In this document: positions 7,317 through 15,200 of the stretch, piece by piece
Layout of the letters: every line of letters begins with the position of its first letter
Numbering within the stretch: the first letter of the stretch is position 1
NCBI GenBank assembly: GCA_046719465.1
Contig: JBDNCV010000047.1
Location: forward strand, 1 to 25,414
Length of the DNA: 25,414 nucleotides
DNA from: JANWYT01 sp046719465
Lineage (GTDB): Bacteria; Chloroflexota; Anaerolineae; Aggregatilineales; Phototrophicaceae
Direction of reading: 5' to 3'
The notes under the pieces: generated by a model
Told to the model about the DNA's origin: nothing
Seen by the model: only the letters and a program-made list of their open reading frames with translations
Database searches by the model: none
Made by a program: the position numbers and the translations under genes

Positions 7317-9149
7317 GTGAAGCGATGGTCAATAGTGGGGTTCATTGGGGCGTTGGTGGTGGCTGTTAGCGCCCAAGAGTTGAGCGGCAGCGCTGAAAAC
7401 GTCAGCGTGAACCTGCGCGTCCGTTACTCTGAAAACTGGTCAGCCGAGGCCATCCCCGACTTCGGCTTTGTGCTGCAAGACTTCGAGGGCTGGACGCTCT
7501 CCATCGGCATCGGTGAGGCGATCACCAGCAGCTTCGCAGACGTGCCCGACGCCGCGCCCACTATGCCCGCGGTCGCCGCCATCCTTGAGATCGCCAAGCT
7601 GCTCGACCCCGATTCGTACAACCTCGACGAGGTGAACGTGATCACGCTGCCACAGGGTGACGCCCTGCGGCTGAGCGGCACCGTGACCGAGGAAGGCGTC
7701 ACCGTGCCGATCGTGCTGCTCACGTTCAACCTGCCGTCGCCTGATGGCCGCTTGGTGGTGGCGACGCTGTTCAACGAGCAGACGCTCGACATCGTCAACC
7801 CCAGCGTCTACACCGACTATGAGGCAATCGTCGGCACGATTGAGGCCTTCAGCGTGGCCGTCCCGCCAATTGCCGCGATGCCCACGACGGGCGGCCCCGT
7901 CGCCATTGCCGACATGCCGCCCAACACGCTGATCTTCGACAGCGGCATCAGCGTCACCTTCCCGGACGGCTGGGTGATCTTCGACGAGGATCCGGTCGTG
8001 CGCAGCTCCGCCAGCCTCTTCAAAGGCTCGAGCTACTTTCGCGCGTCGGCCTTGCTCGTCATCTCCGTGAACAGCTTGGCCGACCTGCCGTTAGAGTTTG
8101 TAGAATCGTTCATGCTGCCGATGCTCGCGCCGGTTTACGTAGGGCGCGATGACTTCGACGCGGAGCGCGACATCGTGAGCGAGACGCTCGAGGACGGGCG
8201 CTTCTTCCGCTACTTGAACACCAACCCTGAAACGTCGTTGGGCAACATCTACATCGTACAGGTAGACGACAATTACTACCTGATGGTGATCGCCACGATC
8301 ATCGATCAATCAGCGGCCACGCTGGCGGAAGCGGAGGCCATCGCCCGCAGCGCGACCGCCGCGCCCGTCGTGCTTGGGCAGGGCGGCCCCAGCGAGCCAG
8401 AAAGTGCCGAGCCGCCCGCGGTCGTCGTGCCTGACCTGCCCGTGACGCAGATCGAATGCCGCACCAGCGCCTTCGACCTGACGTTCGACGCGGCCACTCA
8501 GCAAGCGCTCGTCCAGTGCCCTGCTAACTGCTCCGGCAGCGTCTGGGGCACAGATATCTACACGGCGGATAGCTCGGTCTGTACGGCTGCGGCGCACGCT
8601 GGGGTGATCTCGCGGGCGGGAGGCGGGCGCGTGCTAGTGGCCAGCCTGCCCGGCCAAGACAGCTACGCAGGCACAACGCGCAACGAAATCACCACCTCCA
8701 GCTGGGGCAGCTACCGCGCCAGCTTCAGCGTGGCCTCTGCGGGCGATGCGCCCAGCAGCGCCCCCTCGTCGGGCTTTACCGCCCCCAGCGTCAACGTGCG
8801 TCAGTTGGGCTTGCAGCCGCAGCAGGCCACCTGCGACCTGCGCGTTTCGACGGACGTGATCAACGAATCGAGCGTCTACGCGCTGTTTGAATGTCCGGCG
8901 GGCTGCGATCAGGAGTACTACGCCATCTGGGGCACGGACGTCTACACCGGCGACAGCTACTTGTGCGCGGCGGCCATCCACGCGGGGGCGATCAGCCGCG
9001 CGGGTGGGCTGGTGCTGGTGACGTGGCGGCCCGGCCAAGAGTCATATGCCGACAGCGAGCGCAACGGCCTCGTCAGCGCCAGTTGGGGCGGCTGGGGCGA
9101 GAGCTTCATCACTCAAGGCGTTGACCCCGCCACCGGCCAAACGCGCTAG
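7317..9149 (+). CDS. Secreted protein with two C-terminal LCCL domains
   Basis: The start is the GTG at 7317. TAGGAG lies 8 bases upstream, and this start gives a signal peptide, MKRWSIVGFIGALVVAVSA, cut before QE. The longer frame back to a TTG at 7281 would bury it. The mature N-terminal half (about residues 25-370) contains two similar all-beta-looking segments of unknown family (both have a YSENW/FPDGW-like strand) and a Pro/Glu-rich linker. Two LCCL domains follow, at about residues 378-471 and 502-598. Each has the family pattern: CPANC or CPAGC, VWGTDIYTADSSVC or IWGTDVYTGDSYLC, then AAAHAGVISRAGG, SYAG/SYAD, RN and SW. LCCL domains are best known from animal extracellular proteins (cochlin, factor C), where they bind ligands; the function in bacteria is unknown. 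It heads a run of exported proteins opposite the SARP regulator. Confidence 0.85.
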   Translation: MKRWSIVGFIGALVVAVSAQELSGSAENVSVNLRVRYSENWSAEAIPDFGFVLQDFEGWTLSIGIGEAITSSFADVPDAAPTMPAVAAILEIAKLLDPDSYNLDEVNVITLPQGDALRLSGTVTEEGVTVPIVLLTFNLPSPDGRLVVATLFNEQTLDIVNPSVYTDYEAIVGTIEAFSVAVPPIAAMPTTGGPVAIADMPPNTLIFDSGISVTFPDGWVIFDEDPVVRSSASLFKGSSYFRASALLVISVNSLADLPLEFVESFMLPMLAPVYVGRDDFDAERDIVSETLEDGRFFRYLNTNPETSLGNIYIVQVDDNYYLMVIATIIDQSAATLAEAEAIARSATAAPVVLGQGGPSEPESAEPPAVVVPDLPVTQIECRTSAFDLTFDAATQQALVQCPANCSGSVWGTDIYTADSSVCTAAAHAGVISRAGGGRVLVASLPGQDSYAGTTRNEITTSSWGSYRASFSVASAGDAPSSAPSSGFTAPSVNVRQLGLQPQQATCDLRVSTDVINESSVYALFECPAGCDQEYYAIWGTDVYTGDSYLCAAAIHAGAISRAGGLVLVTWRPGQESYADSERNGLVSASWGGWGESFITQGVDPATGQTR

Positions 9150-9161
9150 GATTTCGAATGT

Positions 9162-9183
9162 GGGGCGACGCATGCGTCGCCCC
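9162..9183. repeat. Perfect 22-bp GC-rich palindrome after the LCCL gene
   Basis: GGGGCGACGCATGCGTCGCCCC is its own reverse complement and begins 12 bases after the LCCL stop codon. There is no T-run, so it is a REP-like element or a rho-independent-like hairpin of weak type rather than a classical terminator. A related hairpin with a GGGGCGAT/ATCGCCCC stem follows the PepSY gene at 16727-16758. Confidence 0.6.
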
Positions 9184-9316
9184 TACCCACCCGTTTGGTT
9201 TTGTTTCATCGGGCGCGTTCTCGCCGTTGGTGCGAGCGTAGAGCAGCCCATGCGGCGTTCGCCCTCACCCCACAAAAAACGCCAACAATGAAGTGTTTCT
9301 TTTCTAGGAGGAACTG

Positions 9317-9391
9317 ATGACGCAAGTGACATCGGCTTTGCTGGCGGCTTGGCTGCTGGCGACCACCAATCACGAGAAGGTGACCGCATGA
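9317..9391 (+). CDS. 24-codon leader ORF coupled to the TPR gene
   Basis: An ATG at 9317 is preceded by a perfect AGGAGG (9306-9311) at 5 bases. It opens a 24-codon frame encoding a short hydrophobic peptide (TSALLAAWLLA core) with a polar tail. Its TGA stop (9389-9391) overlaps the ATG of the TPR gene (9388-9390) in an ATGA junction. The strong ribosome binding site and exact coupling argue that ribosomes use it, either as a real small membrane-associated peptide or as a translational on-ramp for the TPR gene. No family is recognised. It could also be the relic of a signal-peptide start that lost its frame. Confidence 0.45.
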   Translation: MTQVTSALLAAWLLATTNHEKVTA

Positions 9392-10797
9392 GACGCTGGA
9401 TCTTGGCGCTGGCCGCCGTGTGGATGAGCGTTGCGGGGGCGCTGGCCCAATCCGTGGAGGGTCTCATCGCAGAGGGGGCGGAGCATCTGGCGGAGGCGCG
9501 CTTTGCCGAGGCCGCAGCCGCCTATGAGCAGGCGCTCGCCCTTGCGCCCGACAGCTACGAGGCAGCGCTCGGCTTGTTCGACACGTTCATGTTGAAGCGC
9601 CCGATGACCTTAGGCGACCGCCTCGACGCAACCGAGCGCGTCCTGAACCAACTGCTGGCGCTGCGTCCCACCGCGGAGGAGACGCTCATTGCCCAAGCCC
9701 GCTGGCTCAACACGCTTGGCGACGCTGACGCGGCCATTCCTTTGATGGAAGGCGCGCTGGCTGCCAACCCGAACAGCCTGCCTGTGCTGCTTCAACTGGC
9801 GCGCCTCAAGCTGCCCAGCGATCCGGCGCAGGCGCGCCCCCTGATGGATCGGGCGCAGGCGCTCGACCCTGAGAACAGCGATCTGTGGGTCTTGGAGGGG
9901 CTGTACCACCTCTGGGCCAACGATGACCGCTACACGCAGATCGACGCGCTCGACCGCGCCATCGCGCTCAACCCGCGCAACTGGAGCGCCTACAGCAATC
10001 GCATCACCGCCTTCTGGTTCACTGGGCAGTGGGATCTCATGCTGCGCGATGCCCGCGTGTTGGAGCCGCGCTGGGGCGATCCGCTCATCTACGGCAACCT
10101 CGCGCTGGCCATGCTGAACGTGGGCATGTTCGCCGATGGCGCCGCCGCCGCCCAACGCGCCATCGACGTCACGCTCAGCATTGGGGCTACCCCCAACGCC
10201 GTGCGCATCAACGACCTTGCGGAAAACCTCATCGGGCTGGGGGACTATGCAGGGGCCGCCGCCGCATGGGACAGCTTCTACGCCGTGGAGAGCAACCTGA
10301 GCAGCCCGTTCAACATGGACAACGCCGCGATGGTCTACTACCGCGCCGGGCAGTATCAGCGTGCGCTAGAACTGTTCGAGCGTAAGGTGGCCAGTGAGGG
10401 AGAGTGGGCGATCTTCCGTGACGACCACATAGCAGCGTTTGAGGCGCTTCAGACCTGCGCCGCTGTGGGGAACTGCCCGCCCGCCCTGCCTGATCGCGGC
10501 CTGCTGACGCGCGGCCAAGTTGCGGAAGGGGCCGTCGGCTTCCGGCATTCGGTCTGGTCATTTGAGGCCGCCGCTGGGGAGACGATCTCGCTGGCAGTCA
10601 CCGTCACAGAGCCGGTCACCGTGGAGCTGGCCGGGGTCGCCTCGGATGGCACACCCTACCCCATCTGGACGGGCCAAGCCCACCCAGATCGCCCGTTCGT
10701 GCTGCGGCAGATCACGCTGCCCGCGGATGCCACCTACCGCGTCCGCGTCGGTGGCTTCGGCCTTGAACGCTACAAGATTCTCGTCGTCAACGCATAA
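9388..10797 (+). CDS. Secreted TPR protein with PPC-like C-terminal beta domain
   Basis: The start is the ATG at 9388: it gives a clean signal peptide (MRRWILALAAVWMSVAGALA, then QSVEG), and AAGG lies 7 bases upstream. The longer frame from a TTG at 9349 adds a polar stretch that would spoil the signal. Residues about 25-350 are TPR-like helical hairpins (RFAEAAAAYEQALALAPDSY, DAAIPLMEGALAANPNSLPV, RYTQIDALDRAIALNPRNWS). The last 100 residues are a beta-rich domain (FRHSVWSFEAAAGETISLAV, ITLPADATYRVRVGGFG) resembling the bacterial pre-peptidase C-terminal (PPC) fold, used outside the cell as a binding or stabilising module. The protein is 469 residues and probably a scaffold in the cell envelope. 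It is 14 bases from the next gene and likely co-transcribed with it. Confidence 0.85.
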   Translation: MRRWILALAAVWMSVAGALAQSVEGLIAEGAEHLAEARFAEAAAAYEQALALAPDSYEAALGLFDTFMLKRPMTLGDRLDATERVLNQLLALRPTAEETLIAQARWLNTLGDADAAIPLMEGALAANPNSLPVLLQLARLKLPSDPAQARPLMDRAQALDPENSDLWVLEGLYHLWANDDRYTQIDALDRAIALNPRNWSAYSNRITAFWFTGQWDLMLRDARVLEPRWGDPLIYGNLALAMLNVGMFADGAAAAQRAIDVTLSIGATPNAVRINDLAENLIGLGDYAGAAAAWDSFYAVESNLSSPFNMDNAAMVYYRAGQYQRALELFERKVASEGEWAIFRDDHIAAFEALQTCAAVGNCPPALPDRGLLTRGQVAEGAVGFRHSVWSFEAAAGETISLAVTVTEPVTVELAGVASDGTPYPIWTGQAHPDRPFVLRQITLPADATYRVRVGGFGLERYKILVVNA

Positions 10798-10811
10798 CGT
10801 GAGGAGATCCG

Positions 10812-11744
10812 ATGATGATGACATACCTTCGACTGATGGGGCTGAGCGTGGGCGGGCTGCTGCTGGCCAGCGCTGCCGCCGCGCAGGACGCGCCGCGGGT
10901 CAACGTCTATACCTGTGATGTAGAGTGCGGCCACACCGTCACCTCGCAAGAGTTCACCGCGAGCGAGTGGGAACTCGTCCTCGGTGAGCCGCCGCCCAGC
11001 CCCACGGCTCACATTGTCTGTCTTGAGGCGGGTGGCTGCGGTTGGTCAGATCTGCCCATTGAGGAGATCGAGGTCGTGACCGGCGGTGATGGCATCGTCG
11101 AGCCGATTGAGTTCATCCCACCGCTGCCGCCGCCCTCGGATGCGGCCCCCAGCGCCCCCGCCGACCCGGCAGCAGTGATCGACGATCCAACGCTGGATAA
11201 CCGCGAGTTCCGCGTGCTGAACTGTCGCGGCGAGCGCTGCACGGTCGGGCGGCGCAAGGTGAGCACGCGCGAGGCAGCGATCATCATAGGAGAGCTGCCG
11301 CCACCCGGCCCGCACCACATCCGCTGCGACGCCGCTGGCTGCCGCTGGGTGCGCGGCGATGGCACGATCCAACCGCGCGATGGCCGTTGGGAGGGCGAAG
11401 GCGGCGTGCTGCTGGCCAACAACTGCGTCAACGATGCCGCATTGGAGGCGATCCAGAACGTCGCGGGCAGCGTTGTCAAGACGTGGTCGAGGCCACCGCG
11501 CATCACCAACTTCTGGGAGGGGGCATTTACAGGGTGGGATCGCGTGACCACTTCGACCCCCGCCCCCAACACCTACCGCCTGACGCTCCAGCAGGGCTTT
11601 GACCAGTTCCGCGCCGTTGTGACCTACGAGTGGGAAATCCTCAGCGAGACATTCATCGGCGCGAGCGCCGAGCTTGACCTGCCGTCGATCCCGAGCGGTC
11701 GCTGCCGGGTCTATATCAGCGTCTCTATGCGGCATCAGGGGTAG
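10812..11744 (+). CDS. Secreted protein with a duplicated four-cysteine module, family unknown
   Basis: A 310-residue protein. The start ATG at 10812 follows GAGGAG at 5-6 bases; two more ATGs come directly after it. The signal peptide ends near ASAAAAQ. Two homologous modules are visible: one at about residues 31-78 (Cys 35, 39, 70, 76) and one at about 133-179 (Cys 138, 143, 172, 177). Each follows the same order: C-x3/4-C, a T/S-rich helix start, then GEPPPSP or GELPPPGP, H-I, C-x4/5-C-x-W. They are joined by a Pro/Ala-rich linker. The C-terminal 110 residues lack strong motifs. The four cysteines could form two disulfides outside the cell or bind a metal; I do not recognise the domain. 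It lies 14 bases after the TPR gene and closes the exported-protein run. Confidence 0.8.
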   Translation: MMMTYLRLMGLSVGGLLLASAAAAQDAPRVNVYTCDVECGHTVTSQEFTASEWELVLGEPPPSPTAHIVCLEAGGCGWSDLPIEEIEVVTGGDGIVEPIEFIPPLPPPSDAAPSAPADPAAVIDDPTLDNREFRVLNCRGERCTVGRRKVSTREAAIIIGELPPPGPHHIRCDAAGCRWVRGDGTIQPRDGRWEGEGGVLLANNCVNDAALEAIQNVAGSVVKTWSRPPRITNFWEGAFTGWDRVTTSTPAPNTYRLTLQQGFDQFRAVVTYEWEILSETFIGASAELDLPSIPSGRCRVYISVSMRHQG

Positions 11745-11754
11745 GCTACATCGC

Positions 11755-11809
11755 GGCCGCAGGCAGTTAGCCCCCTTCTCCGCCCGGAGAAGGGGGTTGG
11801 GGATGAGGC
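11755..11809 (-). repeat. Dispersed palindromic repeat, copy A
   Basis: Read on the - strand this is GCCTCATCCCC, then a hairpin with stem CCCCCTTCTCCG/CGGAGAAGGGGG, then a tail CTGCCTGCGGCC. Copy B (20614-20668, + strand) matches it over the full 55 bases with only a few changes, and copy C (22781-22885, - strand) is a rearranged version. It begins 10 bases after the stop of the cysteine-module gene, so it may also end that transcript. Confidence 0.7.
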
Positions 11810-11863
11810 CTCTAGTCCATCCGTAGGAATAGGACCTGCCCTGCCGTCGGAGAACCCCACGGC

Positions 11864-11892
11864 TAGACAACGCCGCCAAGTGGTGATACGAT
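11864..11892 (+). promoter_or_regulatory. Sigma-70-type promoter of the tRNA-Pro/Gly/CAT cluster
   Basis: TAGACA (11864-11869) and TACGAT (11887-11892) are separated by exactly 17 bases. Each matches the consensus at 5 of 6 positions. Transcription would start near 11899, a few bases before the mature 5' end of tRNA-Pro at 11904. Confidence 0.7.
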
Positions 11893-11903
11893 TAAAGGCA
11901 GCG

Positions 11904-11976
11904 CGGGGTGTAGCACAGTTGGCAGCGCGCCTGCTTTGGGAGCAGGAGGTCATCGGTTCAAGTCCGGTCACCCCGA
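11904..11976 (+). tRNA. tRNA-Pro (anticodon TGG)
   Basis: A full cloverleaf can be drawn. The acceptor stem is CGGGGTG/CACCCCG with discriminator A, the anticodon stem CCTGC/GCAGG holds the loop TTTGGGA (anticodon TGG at 11937-11939), and the T loop is TTCAAGT. The CCA end is not encoded. It is first of three tandem tRNA genes with only 5-7 bases between them. Confidence 0.95.
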
Positions 11977-11981
11977 CACGT

Positions 11982-12052
11982 GCGGGTATGGTGTAGTGGT
12001 AGCACACGACCCTTCCAAGGTCTTGGCACGAGTTCGAATCTCGTTACCCGCT
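11982..12052 (+). tRNA. tRNA-Gly (anticodon TCC)
   Basis: The acceptor stem is GCGGGTA/TACCCGC with discriminator T. The anticodon loop CTTCCAA gives anticodon TCC at 12014-12016. The T arm is ACGAG-TTCGAAT-CTCGT. The outermost anticodon-stem pair is a C-T mismatch; the other four pair. CCA is not encoded. It lies between tRNA-Pro and the CAT tRNA in one transcript. Confidence 0.95.
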
Positions 12053-12059
12053 TGCGGCC

Positions 12060-12132
12060 GGGTGCATAGCTCAGCGGTTAGAGCCGCCGACTCATAATCG
12101 GTTGGTCCTAGGTTCGAATCCTAGTGCACCCA
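12060..12132 (+). tRNA. tRNA with CAT anticodon (elongator Met or Ile2)
   Basis: The acceptor stem is GGGTGCA/TGCACCC with discriminator A. The anticodon loop CTCATAA gives CAT at 12093-12095, and the T arm is CCTAG-TTCGAAT-type. The short D loop (GCTCAGCGGTTAGAGC) and the TTGGTC after the anticodon stem resemble bacterial tRNA-Ile2, whose C34 becomes lysidine. An elongator tRNA-Met cannot be excluded by eye. It does not look like an initiator, because the first acceptor pair G1-C72 is intact. Confidence 0.9.
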
Positions 12133-12136
12133 TTTC

Positions 12137-12160
12137 AGCGCCTTGCATGGGCGCTTTTTT
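12137..12160 (+). terminator. Rho-independent terminator of the tRNA cluster
   Basis: AGCGCC-TTGCATG-GGCGCT forms a 6-bp stem with a 7-base loop. The T-run TTTTTT (12155-12160) starts at the last base of the stem. It begins 5 bases after the last tRNA gene, in the right orientation. Confidence 0.85.
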
Positions 12161-12192
12161 GCTGCCCGTGCGGTGTGCAGCTCATACAGCAA

Positions 12193-12224
12193 CAGCCCCC
12201 TTTCACCTGTTTGAAAGGGGGCTG
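12193..12224 (-). terminator. Hairpin after nifJ, probable terminator
   Basis: A perfect 13-bp stem (CAGCCCCCTTTCA/TGAAAGGGGGCTG) with a 6-base loop lies 11 bases beyond the nifJ stop codon on the - strand. The tract after it (TTGCTG) is poor in T, so efficiency is uncertain. It also separates nifJ from the convergent tRNA cluster. Confidence 0.65.
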
Positions 12225-12234
12225 CGTGTTGAGG

Positions 12235-15200
12235 TCAACTGCCTACAGGGCGCGAGGCCATGTATTCGTAGAGGGCGCGCTGGGCGAGGACATCGCGCTG
12301 GGCTTGCTCGAACAGCGCGGCGGCCTCCTCGGGATGGCTTTGCTCCAACATGCGGAAGCGGTTCTCCATGCGCAGGTACTCGGTCAGCGGCAGCTTGGGC
12401 GGGCGCGAGTCGAGCGTGAGGGGCTGTTCCGGCTTGTCGGGGTTGTAGCGGTAGAGCAGCCATTGGCCGCTGTCGACGGCGGCTTTTTGGTTGTGGAGCG
12501 CCTTGCCCATGTCGATGCCGTGCGCGATGCAGTGGCTGTAGGCGATGATGAGCGACGGCCCATCGTAGGCCTGCGCCTCAAGGAAGGCCCGCAGCGTCTG
12601 CTCGTCCTTCGCGCCCATCGCCACCCGCGCCACGTAAACATGCCCATAGCCCATCGCAATCAGGCCGAGGTCTTTCTTGCCCAGCGGCTTGCCACCAGCG
12701 GCGAAGCGCGCCACAGCCCCGCGCGGCGTTGCCTTCGACATCTGCCCGCCTGTGTTGGAGTACACCTCGGTGTCCATCACCAAGATGTTGACGTTGCGCC
12801 CGCTGGCCAACACGTGATCCAACCCGCCGAAGCCGATGTCATACGCCCAGCCGTCGCCGCCCACGATCCAAACATCTTTGCGGACGAGGTAATCGGCCAC
12901 GTCGAGCAGGCGGTGCAGCTCTGATGGGGTGCTGCCGTTGCGCGCGGCGGCGATGTAGCGCAGGTGCTCTTTGAGCGCGGCGACCCGCTGGCGCTGCGCG
13001 TAGATGCCGGCCTCATCGCGTTGATCGGCGTTCAGCAGCGCCTCAACCAGCTCTGTGCCGATCTCCGGCTCAAGGCGGCGCAGCAGCTCGCGGGCATATT
13101 CGGCCTGCTTGTCGAGCGCCACGCGCATCCCCAAGCCGAACTCGGCGTTGTCCTCGAACAGGCTGTTGGCCCATGCTGGGCCACGCCCGTCGGCGTTGCA
13201 AGCCCACGGCGTGGTGGGGAGGTTGCCGCCGAAGATCGACGAGCAGCCCGTGGCGTTGGCGATCAACGCGCGGTCGCCGAACAACTGCGAGATGAGCTTG
13301 AGGTAGGGCGTTTCGCCGCAGCCCGCGCAAGCCCCGCTGAACTCAAACAGGGGCTGCTGGGCTTGCTGCTGGCGAATGCTGCTCACCTTGATCTGGCGGC
13401 GGTCAAGCTCCGGCAGGCTGCTGAAGAACCGCCAATTGTCGCGCTCGGCTTCGCGCAGGGGCGGCTGCGGCGCCATCATGAGCGCCTTGTGGTCGGGGTC
13501 GGCTTTGCTGCGCGCGGGGCACACGTCAAAGCAGATTGAGCAGCCGGTGCAGTCCTCCGGCGCAACTTGGATCGTGTACTTCAGGCCGCGCCATTCCGTG
13601 TCGCGCGCGTCGACCGCTTTGAACGTCGCGGGCGCATCGGCGAGCAGTTCCGGCTCATAGGCCTTGATGCGAATGGCCGCGTGCGGGCAGACGAAGGCGC
13701 ACTTGCCGCACTGGATGCATAGGTCAGCGTCCCACACCGGGATCTCGGCGGCAAGGTTGCGCTTCTCGTACTGCGACGTGCCCACCGGGAAGACGCCGTC
13801 CACGGGCATCGCGCTCACAGGGATTTGATCGCCGCGCAGGGCCAGCATCTCCCCTAACACGTTGCGGACGAAGGGCGGCGCGTCCTCGCTCACCGGCGGC
13901 AGCAGCTCAACGGTCGAGGTCACGCTGTCGGGCACAGGCAGTTCGTAGAGGTGTGCTAGCGTTTGATCGACGGCTTGTAAGTTCTGCTGGACGACCTTCT
14001 CGCCCTTCTTGCGGTAGGTCTTGACGATCGACTTCTTGATCTCGTCGATGGCCTGCTCGCGCGGCAGCACGCCCGACAGCGCGAAGAAGCACACCTGCAT
14101 CACCGTGTTGATGCGCCCACCCATGCCAGCCTCGCGCGCGACCTTCACCGCGTCGATCACGTAGACCTTGAGCCGTTTCTCGAGGATGTGCTGCTGGGCG
14201 ACGCGCGGCAGCCGCTCCCACACCTTGTCCAGCGCGTAGGGCGTGTTCAGCAAGAAGGTCGCCCCATCGGCGGCGTCCTTCAACAGGTCGTAGCGCTCGA
14301 TGAAGATCGGCTGATGACACGCGATGAAGTTGGCTTTGTGGATAAGATAGCTGGAGCGGATCGGCTGTGGGCCGAAGCGCAAGTGGGAGACCGTCATCGA
14401 GCCGGACTTCTTCGAATCGTAGACGAAGTAGCCCTGCGCGTAGTTGGGCGTGTTCTCACCGATGATCTTGATCGAGTTCTTGTTCGCGCCGACCGTGCCA
14501 TCCGCCCCCAGCCCATAGAACAACGCCCGCACGACGCTTTCCGGCTCGATTGAGAAGTCAGGGTCAAACGGCAGGCTGGTGTGCGTCACGTCGTCGGTGA
14601 TGCCCACCGTGAAGTGATTCAGCGGGCGTGACGCGGCCAAGTTGTCGAACACCGCCTTGACCATCGCAGGGGTGAAGTCCTTCGATGAGAGGCCATAACG
14701 CCCGCCGACGACGCGCGGCAGCGCCCCTTGCCAGCCCTCCATGAGGGCCGTTACCACGTCGAGGTAGAGCGGCTCGCCCGCGCTGCCCGGCTCTTTACAG
14801 CGATCCAGCACGGCGATCTGGCGCACCGTCGGCGGCAGCGCGGCGATCAAGCGATCCGCTGCAAACGGGCGATAGAGGCGCACCTTGAGCACGCCCACAC
14901 GCTCACCCTGCGCGCTGAGGAAGTCGACCGTTTCCATCGCCACCTCGGCGGCCGACCCCATCACGACGATCACACGCTCTGCGTCTGGCGCGCCGTGATA
15001 CTCGTACAGCTCATAGCTGCGCCCGGTGAGCTGGGCGAAACGATCCATCGTCTCTTGCAAAATTTGCGGCGTGGCCGCGTAGAACGGGTTGACGGTCTCG
15101 CGGCCTTGGAAGTACACGTCGGGGTTTTGCGCCGTGCCACGGATCGTCGGGCGGTCGGGCGTGAGGGCGCGGTCACGATGGGCCGTCACCAACCGGTCGT

